A stretch of 64,000 bases of DNA, from contig JAJIRX010000922.1 of NCBI GenBank assembly GCA_023853785.1, forward strand, positions 1-64,000, given 5' to 3'. The DNA is from Psilocybe azurescens (taxonomy: Eukaryota > Basidiomycota > Agaricomycetes > Agaricales > Agrocybaceae). The stretch's first letter is position 1, and every line of letters begins with the position of its first letter. Below the pieces are notes generated by a model that was given only the letters and a program-made list of their open reading frames with translations, did no database searches and was not told where the DNA came from. Both the position numbers and the translations under genes were made by a program. This document shows positions 25,215 through 35,844 of this stretch, piece by piece.

Positions 25215-26687
25215 GCACTGCGACACCATAACGGACTTGTGAGTACACTATGAAAAGGAGTTTTTGCAAAGCAAAGGAAAAAGAAAGAAAGAAAAGAAAA
25301 CCCACTAACAACGGCATATCATTGCTCATCAACAACTGCACCTTGCCTCTCAAACTGGCGCTCTTGAAGAAGATGACGAGATATTTGAGGGAGAAGGTGA
25401 GCGAGACTTGCTGGTTCATCTCGCTGACGACGCCTGCGGGGACGCTGTCGTCGTCGTCGTCTTCAGCAGACGACTTGACTTTGCCTTTGGACTTGGATGG
25501 TTTGTTGGGGGAGGTTTTGGCTTTTTTGGAGGGCTTGTAGGAGCCGTTTGCCTGTGAGGACGAAAGGGAAAGGGTGTTAATGTGGCAAGGAAAGGGAAAG
25601 AATAAAGAAAAGCAACGCAACGCACCTTCTTTTTCCGCTTCTTGTTATCCCCGTCGTCGTCGCCATCTTTGTCGCCATCGTCCGCCTTGAGCTTGAACAA
25701 CTCTTCGTCTTCCTCATCGTCGTCCTCGACCATCTCGATGTCCTCGTCAGCCTTTTCCTTCTTGATCTTTGGCTTTTTGGCCTTTTTCCCACTTCCCTCC
25801 TCCCTGTCCTCCTCCTCCTTAGCCTCCTCCTCCCCCATCCCCATCCCCCTCCGCGCCCTCCTCCACTTTCGGCTTAATCGTGCCCTCGCTCACATGCCCC
25901 CATCGCTCTGCCGCAATATCACGCTCCCATTCGCCACCTCGCCGTCGCTCGCGAGCAGCACGCCCTCCTTGGAGACCTCGATGCGCACGCTCTCGCCGAG
26001 CTCGGAGAGGTCGCGCACGATACGCGTGAGCTCGGAGGAGGGAGCATGACGCGCGCGTCGTATTCGGTCTCGGGGATGGCGAGGGTGTCGGCGTCGATGT
26101 CCATGAGCTTCATGTCGTATTTGGCGATGCGGTCGGAGTCTGGAGGGGGAGAGTTAGATAGGTGAGGGGAAGAGACAGAAGGAGAGGGAGACAAGTGGGG
26201 GAAAGGGGGAAGGGCAGAAAGAAAGAGAAAGAAAGAGAAAACGAAAAGATAAAGAGGACGCGTCGCGCCCACCATCCATGCACGGTAAAAAAAAAAAAAA
26301 AGGAGAAAAAAAAGCACTCTTCGCTTCATACACCAGAGTCAGCACGTCAGCCTCGTCCGCGGCCTTCAACGTGCATATATCATCGTCTTTCGCGCACCTG
26401 AGCACCTTTGTCAGCGACGTTAGATTCAAGTCCAGCGGCATGGGGCGATCGCAGCGGTATCGCGTGAGCCCGGGGGCACCGAACTTGGCGGAGACGAGCG
26501 CGATGTGGGAGTTGTCCATGGATTGCAAGACGATGCCTTTTTCGTTGTATTCAAAGTTGGCGTCGGTGACGAGCTCTTTGATGGCTGCACGCGACGAGGA
26601 AGAAGAGAGACTCAGTCAGTCAGAGTGTGCGTTACCATCGAGCAGCTTTTTGAGGGCGCCGGCTTCTTGGAGTTTGGCTTAGAGCAT
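25215..26687 (-). pseudogene. PCNA (sliding clamp) pseudogene with acidic insert
   Basis: The copy reads KLQEAGALKKLLD, then after a 51-bp intron (26,635-26,585) AIKELVTDANFEYNEKGIV, QSMDNSHIALVSAKF, YRCDRPMPLDLNLTSLTKVL and YDMKLMDIDADTL, and later EMNQQVSLTFSLKYLV and VQLLMSNDMPLLV. This is the order of proliferating cell nuclear antigen, the DNA polymerase clamp. Codon 3, Glu in PCNA (MLEAKL), is TAA (26,679-26,681). Between the two PCNA halves sits a Lys/Asp/Glu-rich insert of about 100 residues with two G-run frame changes (near 25,850-25,900). The C-terminal end after PLLV lacks a clear APKI motif. Introns are kept. The ATG lies just outside the locus A repeat. It could still be expressed from a downstream start, but I judge it non-functional. 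Confidence 0.8.
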
Positions 26688-26729
26688 TGTTACGAGTCCT
26701 TTACGTAAGTAAAGACTCGTTCTTTTGTG

Positions 26730-28018
26730 GGAGGAGACACATTGTGAGAGGGAAGGTGTTGTTTGATCGGACGCGTGCAGAGGGACATGACATCACTGCC
26801 ACGCATGGTCACGTCACGCGTAACGGTTTTCGTGGAAATTTCATTCCCCGCGCGGTCTCTTGTGCTTTTCTTACTTTTACTTACTTGCAACAAGGTTAAA
26901 CCTCCTATTCTATTCCGCACTGCTCTCTCCTATCCCGCTCGCTTTGATTCTTAAGAAAATTTTTGACGAACGAATATGACTACTACGAGCAAACAGATGC
27001 GTCCCGGGTGGAGCAGCGCAAGCAGCGGCTCATTGAGGCTGAGATGGAGCAGGCTGCCGAGGAAGTTGAGGCCCCCATATGACCGAGGTTCGTCTCACTC
27101 TCGTTCTCTTCCTCGGTATTGTGCAATTAAATTTTATGTTGTTATTAGGAGCAAAAGCAGCTGCTGATGCAGCCGTTTGCCACCGTGAAAGCCGAGTTCG
27201 CTGATCTCGACGGTCTGCGCTGGATGCAAACCGCGCTGCGCAAGCTCCAGGTACGCGTCAATGGCAATGTCAATGGTACCGCCCGTACTACTACCAACAA
27301 CAACAGCAACACATTCGTAGTTCTCACTAACGCTGACCCCGCCTCCTACGTAGACGACACCATCCGCATCTTCTCTTCCTCCTCTTCTTCGCGCCTGTCG
27401 TTCGCGCCCTTCATGTCCTCCCCCCCCTTCCTCCCATACCCTATCCGCGGCGCTCACTCCGCCGGCTCGACAAAGCCGCGTGGTGAAATGCCAGAAACCC
27501 ACGACAACGACAACGACGAAGAGCGAACAGCTCGTTTCGCATCGCAACGCGCCGTCTGCGCCTTCTTCCGCCGCGAGTTCGGGTTTGCGTTCCATCTCCA
27601 CTTCCATTTCCACTTCGAGTTTGAATTTGACGTCGACTTTGACGCTCCCCTTTCCTTCCGGCGTAACTGCAACTCTCTCATTCTCCCCTGTTCCTACCCC
27701 TGCTTCACCCGCCTCGGGCTTTCACTTACGCTCTGGTAGGGCCGTCAACGCTCGCTCTTAGTATCAACCTAAACGCGGACGGAGGAGGCAACTGCCATAC
27801 TTGTACGCGGCGTGTGCGCTTTACGCTTTACTCGATACTGTATACAGTATCTGCGTTCTCTGCAGCCGGTTGTTGGTGACCGCCCATTCGCAACTCGCTG
27901 TCGTTTTCGTTACTACGGTGTGCGTGAGGGAAGGGGAAGGAGAAGGGACTGGGGTGTTTCCCGTGCGCTCCTTTCTTTTAAATCGTTGATGCTCGTCTTC
28001 GTACATCGTCTTCCACGC
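26730..28018 (+). repeat. duplicated unit, locus A (inverted copy of locus B)
   Basis: This segment matches, in reverse complement, 56,890-56,811, then 48,962 back to about 45,805. It carries gene-like pieces in order: EQRKQRLIEAEMEQAA, LLMQPFATVKAEFADLDGL, a Ser/Thr-rich stretch and HLRSGRA, then a conserved palindrome ATACTGTATACAGTAT near 27,836. Locus B has extra internal sequence and locus A has about 65 bp (26,768-26,832) absent from B. The sequence CGGTCTCTT at 26,853-26,861 is the single-copy counterpart of the target duplication of the KDZ element in locus B. Confidence 0.85.
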
Positions 28019-29190
28019 ACACTCTCTCGCTTCGACAGAACCTCACTCACCTCATCACGGGCTCCATCCATTCCCTCGCTCACTCTGGCTCGTCATATCT
28101 CCCATCTATCCACGTGTTGTCTGCGCCCCTGGTTCCTCCCTTATGTCCCTGTCCCTGTCCATCCGTTCTATCTATTGCTATTGCTCTGCTCCATCCTCTC
28201 GCATTTCGCATACACCTAAACACGCGTCCCATATAGGGTCAGTCAGTCAGTCACCATACCTGAAATCGATCAGAATCTCACTCATAGCGCGAACTGCGCG
28301 TTCGAACTAGAATACTGATACTGAATGCGAACTCCGCTTCTAGAATAAAACGAAATGAAACGGTAACGACACTTACGATGGTTTATTTTATATGCATTCC
28401 TTTTTTTAATTGTGGGGGTGAACATTCATCCATTCGGCCATGGCCAAGGTGTAGCTCTCGTTCACGACATTTATGACTGCTAATTAGCTTTCCTCGTCGC
28501 GTCTATTTTTTCCCCTCGTCTTCTTCACTCATCTGGTGTGTTGCCTGTCGTGTTCATCATCCGTCATCCGTCATCCATCGTCTATTGCATCGCATTGCAT
28601 CGCACCAACCTTAGATCGCTGTCTTTGTCTCGCTTTCCCCTATATATGTAATACCCGAACTATACCAAACCTAGAACCCCGGACTTGACAAAAATCATGT
28701 ATTCTCAGTCCTGCTCTATATGTATGCTCATCGTGGATTTCAGGCGTCTGAATCGCACCTTTCCATGACGAGGCCTAGGTTAAAAGTCACTATCTTATCT
28801 TATCTTCACGACTTGTCACGACACCTTCCTATTTCGGTATGCACTCAGATCAATGTCTGTTCATGACGTCACGCGTCAACGGCCCTGTTGCCCATTCCCC
28901 ACCATCTCCGCCACCTTGGTTTCCATTTTGCTAAACCCCAAGCCTGAATAGAAAACACAGCTACCAGCCTGTGTCTCACCATCCTCAGCCCACGAACACG
29001 TCCTCATCCCACGCACACGTCCTCAGCCACTCCCACCATGCGACCTCTTGAAGAACTGCACATCGAGCTCCGCCACCGACACACCCTGCATTCTCAAGAA
29101 GGCCTGGACGTTGCAGAGGCAGTGTCGTTCGCCATCCTGGCTCTACACCCCTTGTCGACGCCGTACATTCCCATGCGGTAGAGGTATGCG
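28019..29190. other. no gene recognised; interrupts the locus A chimera
   Basis: In locus C the HLRSGRA segment continues directly into an acidic linker and SEC61. Here roughly 1.4 kb of unrelated sequence separates them, so this stretch looks like an insertion or rearrangement. It contains no recognised gene. Confidence 0.4.
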
Positions 29191-29362
29191 AGCACACTTT
29201 AAGGTTCGAGGACGCGATGCGCTGGCGGCGCGGCACAGTGTGTGCGAGTAGGAGTACGCATTTGACGACGACGATGACGATGACGACAAGGGACGTGATG
29301 GAGAGGAGGAGGAGGGCTTAAATGAGCCAGGCATAGGAATACGCCAGGGACTTAGGTTGAGC

Positions 29363-30785
29363 GTTCGGTTCCTCAACTTCGTCCGGCCTTTCTTACCCAT
29401 ACTACCAGAGGTTTCCTAACCCAATTGCAAAGTACGTTTCCTTTCGTTAAACTCCACACAATACGCACTGACCATCGTACCACAAGGTGCTATCTTCCTG
29501 GTATGGTCGTAAGTTCCCCTGTATGACGTCTTGTCCTCCGACTCCTCTGACCCTCTCTACTGGATGTGTCACTGTGGCCTCTAACCGTGGAACACGCATG
29601 GAACCCAGTATCACACCCATTATCACTCCTGGATTAGTCATGCAACTTTTGGCGGATGCGAACCTCGTAAATGTGGATTTAGGTCTTAGGGTGAGTCGGA
29701 CGTTGTTCAGTGGTGCTCAGAAATGTGAGTGTCGTGTCATCTTGTGTCGTGTACATTCCAATCTCCCTCCATCCGCACTCTTCTCTTTTCCTCCCTCATC
29801 CATATACACGCGCGCAGAGAAGCTGACATACCGACTAAAATTTCTCAGTCTTTGCTCTCAACATCTCCCTTGGCCAAGCCGCAGTCTACGTGGTCACTGG
29901 GCTGTACGGCTAGCCATTCGACTTCGGGGCCTGAGCCTGCTTCTTGCTCGTCATCCAGCTTCCCGTCGCCGCGCTCATCGTGATCCACCTGGACGAGCTC
30001 CTGCGGATAGGGTACAGTCTGGGATCGGGCATCAACCTGTTCATCGCGATGAGCATCTGCGAGTCGATCATGTGGAAAGTGTTCTTGCCTACCACTGTGA
30101 ACATCGGCAGAGCGCATCGACGGGCCATGAATTCATACTGTCGCAGATGCTGGCGACTCGGTTCCTGCATAACTTGCTAGTTAAGGTTTTGGGTGTTTGG
30201 GAAATTCGTTGACCTAATCCACATGTCAATCTACATCATGTTCATGCTCAGTGTATGTGCGCGCCGTTTAGTAAGACGTGGGTTGAGATCTCTAGGAGTG
30301 AGCCTCGGGATGTGGCGAAGCAGCTGAAGGATCAGCAAATGGTGCGTCTTTTTTTCTTGCTCATTGGTCCCCATTTCCACGTCCCCAACGCCACGCCACG
30401 TACCTATCCATCCCCTCTATTTATTTTTGTTTTCTTCTCTGCATATTTCCTCTATCGTTTTAACATTTAATTTGTACGCTAACTCGCTCTCCCACTGACA
30501 AGGTCGTGGCCGGCCACCGCGAAGGCTCGATGTACAAGGAGCTGACGCGCGTAATCCCGACGGCGGCTGGATTCGGCGGCGCGATCCTCGGCTTGCTCTC
30601 TGTGGCGGCGGACCTGTCGGGTGCGATTGGGAGTGGCATGGGCATCTTGGTGGCTGTTACTATTATTTATAGCGGTGAGTTTTGTTTCCTTTTTTCTCCT
30701 CTTTTGGAGAGAGCGAGAGAGTGATATGGTTGCAGATTTGGTTCGGATGGTTTTTGATGTTTTTTAAATGTAGACTGGGAGATCG
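29363..30785 (+). pseudogene. SEC61 alpha pseudogene, copy A
   Basis: Segments follow the order of Sec61 alpha, the protein-conducting channel of the [113 protein letters not shown] and [16 protein letters not shown] ... [20 protein letters not shown] replaces the Gln codon before VPLY (near 29,510), roughly 100-110 residues are missing at a junction near 30,105-30,115, and the final exon diverges after WEI. Introns remain. The lead-in sequence from 29,240 matches that before copy C (61,954-63,595), so both derive from one chimeric ancestor. Confidence 0.85.
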
Positions 30786-31296
30786 AAGAAGAGGAAGATG
30801 ATCAATGTCATGATAGCGTCAGAGCGTCGGTTCAGTACGTGATGAATGGCCTAGACTGTTGTCTTATCATCGAGCTACCAGCTTCGCTTTCCAGCAACTT
30901 TCCAGCTCCCTTCCTCAAATTCTGCAAAGTTAGGCTGCTACTTTCAAGAGACCGAGGTTTGTGCGTCCCTGAACTTTCAATGAACGTTTACCCACTTTGC
31001 ATGTCCAGACCCCTGCAGAGTGTTCTTGATGCATTTGCATACGTCTCTAGGCCAGCTCGCGATCATCAAACTTACGTCTCTACATATCATGGTCAGGTTG
31101 TCACTAGAACAGTAGCCGGCCAATAGTAAGTAGTAAGTGCCATTCTCAATCACATTCGAGGTCTAGTTCTTGTATCATTGGTTCGGAACTATGATGAAGG
31201 TGATGATGACGAAGAAAGTCGTAAAAGAGCATGATGTAAAATATAATAATGATGTGTAAAGAATAAGAAAAAGAGAGTCAAAATCGAATAATTGAA
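30786..31296. other. no gene recognised
   Basis: After the SEC61 remnant an Asp/Glu-rich frame continues briefly (30,780-30,830). The rest shows no family resemblance. Confidence 0.4.
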
Positions 31297-31597
31297 AGTT
31301 ATGGGCCTCTTTTTCACTGTAGAGTTTCAACCCTACGGTACTAAATAGGTAGGGGTGAGTGGCTGAGTGGCTACATGTATATTGACTCGGTTACATGTTT
31401 GATAGAGTTAGATAGACTCTAATATATAAATATAGACATATGAGCTGCAATTATATAGACAGCATACAAGTGAATGCATATAGGGCTGTGAAACATTATT
31501 TTGAATGCTCACTGATATGCAATGATAATTCATACAGCAAATTTTGTAGACAGATGGATTGACTACTGTAACAAATATTTGGTATAGGCTCGTAGAG
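31297..31597. repeat. inverted partner of 13,735-14,037
   Basis: This is the reverse complement of 13,735-14,037, with the shared end at the GTTATGGGCCTCTTTTTC motif. On the other side homology stops at the start of a TTGGGGTTTGGGGTTTGGGG tract (31,598-31,620). Confidence 0.75.
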
Positions 31598-31979
31598 CCT
31601 TGGGGTTTGGGGTTTGGGGTGAGGGGGCGCAAATAAATGCAAAAAGCTGTGTGGTTACACTGTAAGTATGTGGGGCGATACTAGCTAAATGACTTTGGAG
31701 GGGGATCCAAAGTAGCCATTTCGTCTTTATAGACTCATCAGTAGCTATCGTACGTAAGGAATATTACTATATGCTCCTAAAATAAGCGCGTGTTTACTAA
31801 GCTAAGCGCCTATTCTTAGCGAATTGACTATCAGGGTACCCATTGTCAAACATCGATTGAAAATGACCAAATTTCAAAATTCAAAAAAACTATCAGGTAT
31901 GCTCTGGGCCTTGTTCAGGATCATCCTCCTTCAAAAATTTTGATTTTACAATAAATATTGACTGAGCTACAGGCTGTTT

Positions 31980-33190
31980 TATGAGATATTGGTATTATAC
32001 CTGCTATAAATCAACCTTGTTGAAAAAAATACTTTTTATCACCTAGTTATGTTCTTGCAGTATAAATACACTACCCTGCCAATTTTTATGATTTTAGGAA
32101 GCCACTCTGTGAAGATAGCTGTATATATATAGAAAAAAACATATTCAATGTAATTTTGGGCTATACATCTGAAATTACCAAATGAGTTGGAATCTTCATA
32201 TACTGTTTCTTTCTCTATAAACATTAAAAAACATCATAACTACTACATTGATCCTGCAGAAGTTCACAAACAAGCAAAGGAGCCAGATATTCTAGATTTT
32301 TGATGGTGATCACGTGAGGACCTTGTTGTAGTCCAAGGTCAGCACGTGATCTTCACAATAAGCGGTCAAACTTGTTTGATTAGGGTGTATAATAGCAAGT
32401 TCCCTGTACATCATAGATGTATTGATTATATTAGACAGGAGACTGATATTCTTGATTTTTGATCGTGATCACATGGGGACCTCACAATAATCCAAGGTCA
32501 GCACGTGATCTTCATAATAAGCAGTCAAACTTGTTTGATTGGAGCAAGTTCTCTGCGCATCACAGATGTATTGATTAGATTAGACAGGAGCCGGATATTT
32601 TTTATTTTTGATGATAATCACATGAGGACCTCACAATAATCCAAGGTCAGCACGTGATCTTCATAATAAGTGGTCAAACTTGTTTGATTGGGGCAAGTCC
32701 TCTGCACCTGGATATTTTTTATTTTTGATGATAATCACGTGAAGACCTCACAACAATTCAAGGTCAGCACATGATCTTCATAATAAGCGGTCAAACTTGT
32801 TTGATTGGGGTCTACAATGGCAAGTTCTCTGCATGTCACAGATGTATTGATTAGATTAGACACAGTTTGAATCACAAACATACAGCCCTTGTTTTTGCAG
32901 TAGTATATAGTTTGGCCCACTTCTAAGAAAATCCCTTATTCTCTTTCTCACTTCTCACCAGGGAACCGCACGGGTTACCTATAAATTTACACAGATTTTT
33001 ATGTAATTAGTGTGTAGCGAAAATTGTTGCCTTATTTTTAGAAATTTTTGTGCAAATCGATGCTGAATCGAGAGAGCTACACTCCTGCCAAGTTTGCGCC
33101 AAAAACAACGCAAACTGATGCCGTGACATCATGATTTCCTGGCAACGGTCACCTAATTTGGTGACTTTCCTAAGAGTACATTTTGTAGGA
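31980..33190. repeat. AT-rich repeat block R1 with tandem ~150-bp units
   Basis: Four imperfect units (about 32,290, 32,445, 32,590 and 32,705) share TTTTTGATGGTGATCACGTG, CCAAGGTCAGCACGTGATC and GCGGTCAAACTTGTTTGATT. The block 31,990-33,190, including the tail with GATGCCGTGACAT, is repeated as R2 at 35,845-37,890. No protein-coding signal. Confidence 0.75.
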
Positions 33191-33214
33191 AATCATACTA
33201 AGGTTCCCAAGCAC

Positions 33215-34125
33215 TAGACCAGTGACCGGTCCCTTCCTAAAGAGGAAACAAGAACCCAGAGGGTTTCCTCGATAGAGGGACCGGTAAAACTGAGTTTGAA
33301 TTAGTAGGGAATTCGCTACGATCGAAATCGTACTTGGCGATCTCGCGGCATCTCTCGTCGTTTCCTTATACAGATGATTGGATCAATTTTGACATCATGA
33401 GTTTATTTTTGGAACACACGATGTCGATACCTTACTAAGTACTTACCTTCGCCCTCTTGCTCGCTTCAATATATCCACTATTCTGCAATATATCAGCCTG
33501 CCTCATTCTCTTCTCAACCTTAGTATGCTCAGCCAAATAAAAACTTGAGTGCCAGCAGGTACAATACTCAGCTGTCTTTTATTATGTCCAGCAGCAAAGC
33601 AGCAGAACAAAATGCTAGATGAAAGAAACAGCCCCCTCCTGTTCTTAAAACTGTCTCTAACAGATGATGGGAAAATTTTCAAACGGCCTGGCCCACATAC
33701 TAAGCACCTCACGGTTTAATGACCCCTAAAACACCTGATTATTTCATAATGGATGCAAACTTCAGCCATCATCACAGGCCTGTGCACAGAGACATGTTTG
33801 CTGTGCCCTCAATACCTCATGACTGGCCAGAAATATTAGCACAGAAAGCCGTCCAGAAAAAATCCAGCATTTCGTCCAGAGTTGGTACATGATCAACGGA
33901 CGTGGAAGACATTGAGCTCGTACTTATACTGAAGAGATGCAGCCTTAAATTAGAATTGATCCAATCATCTGTATAAGGAAACAACGAGCGATGCCACGAG
34001 ATCGCCGAGTACAATTTCGATCGTAGCGAATTCCCTACTAATTCAAACTCAGTTTCACCAGGCCCTCTATCGAGGAAATGCTTGGCGTTCTTGTTTCCTC
34101 TTTTAGAAGGGCCGGTCACGAGCTA
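33215..34125. mobile_element. Mutator-like non-autonomous foldback element
   Basis: A 911-bp element with long terminal inverted repeats of roughly 160 bp (about 33,215-33,390 and 33,957-34,125). Ends read TAGACCAGTGACCGG and, from the right, TAGCTCGTGACCGG. It is flanked by a perfect 9-bp duplication CCCAAGCAC (33,206-33,214 and 34,126-34,134). Long TIRs with 9-bp duplications are the hallmark of Mutator-like elements. The centre has only short minus-strand frames and no transposase. The perfect target duplication suggests the insertion is not ancient. Confidence 0.85.
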
Positions 34126-34169
34126 CCCAAGCACATCAAGCTGGTGTATTTTAGACAACTTCATTCCCG

Positions 34170-34400
34170 CATCAGTGACCACCAAATATCAAAAGCGATA
34201 TTTCGCAGTGAGGGTGATCACCAAATATCAAGAGCAATTGCTTGCAGTGAGGGTCATCACCAATATCAAGGGGATCGCTTTTTGTGGGGCGAGAGTGTAC
34301 ATGGGGCACTAATAATATCAAGGGTGATCACTCACAATGAGGGTGATCTCCAAATATCAAGTGGATTGCTTTTTGGGGGCGAGTGCACATGAGGCACTTA
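34170..34400. repeat. short tandem repeats, GTGATCACCAAATATCAAG type
   Basis: Three to five imperfect units of about 55 bp with GATCACCAAATATCAA and CAGTGAGGGTGATC. GATCAC-rich sequence recurs at 35,070-35,350, so the two could be ends of one diverged element, but no clear inverted ends were found. Confidence 0.55.
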
Positions 34401-35844
34401 TCAGATTGCTTTGTTATTCTTTTAAAACTCAAACTCAATATAAAAAACTATGAGCGATCACCCCTATTATGAGTATAACATATTCTTAGTTCCTCTAAGC
34501 GAGTGGGCACACAAGTTCACAGTCCTTAATTACAATGGGCAACATATTGCACAGACGGATTTCTTTGACAGTCGTCCCTAGTTACTATGAGCAACCGCTA
34601 GCCATATAGGGTTCTAACTCGCACTGAACAATCCCCAGGGCAGTCCACGGATGACTTATAAAAGCCTGCTTATCAAGTCTAATAGCCCTGACATTGAATA
34701 TAACAATCGCGATCACTCACTAAACCAGGTACCGCCTAATATCTTATGGTGAACTGTAGTGTTCGATTTCTTATCACACAAATTACTAGTTCTCAAAGTA
34801 TTAACATGTATGTTCTTATTCAAAGTAGATTCTGATATCAAATTTGCGGCGTAGATTACTTGGTTCCTATTCTAGGATACAGGACTGTTTATATAGACTA
34901 AATAGATGCCTTGGTTTGCGATGATTGAAGTAGACGCACAGAAACGGAAGGAAATGGGTTGCGTGCTGCCTAGCCTTTGCTGCACCCATTATAATAGTGG
35001 AAAGTACTATTTTTCCTAGGCTACAGCGCTTAGTTGAAGATAATATCAAGTTACCTATAGTATTGAGTGGCGATCACTAACTGGGTGATCCCTCACTCAA
35101 GTTGGCTGCATTGTAAATCACAAGTATTATGGTCGGATCTAGTAGTCCACCATATGTTGAGTTGTAGACAAGATTTCAATTGCCAATGCATTCGGTCCAT
35201 GGGGTGATCTCCCGTGTGGCACAGTGATGTTTGACTACCGAACAGGTGATCGCCTAATTTAGTGGACAGCTTTTGTGATTTCTGGGCACAGGGATTGCCT
35301 TTGATAATTAATAAGGTTTCCGCCACTGGGTGATCACTTGTGAGGGACAGATGTGACATCTGTTACAAACTTAACAACCATGTAATGTGGGGACATATGA
35401 ATTGAATAAAATTACACTGATAGTAGTAGTTCACCTTGTCAATCTACTTAAAGTTGTATTTTCCTGAAACTTTAGATATATATTTTGTATGCCAAATTTT
35501 TGCATATGGTTCAGAATGATAGATAGTGGAAATATTTGGCTTTCTGGCCATATTGATTGATCCTCTAAGGTATAGTTTCAATTGATTTGGAAAATTCCTT
35601 TACAGGGCATGAATTGATGATGGCAACAAAATCTCCACCAAGAGAACTCTTGAATGCTCCAATACTGAAACAAAGTTATAGGAACAGATCAATGCATCTA
35701 ATACAGCATTTGGTCCTCCAGTCAATGTTTTAAAATAAGCCTGAAAAATGAAAACCGGAACAAAGCTCGTGATGTGGTATACTGCCTAATCTTTGCTGTA
35801 CCAATTATAATAGTGGAAAGTATTAGTTTGCCTGGGCTAGCTGT

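Noticed and set aside
31598..31622. TTGGGGTTTGGGG tract as a telomeric seed or quadruplex array
   Set aside because: Only three or four irregular units are present, with no further telomere-like sequence around them.
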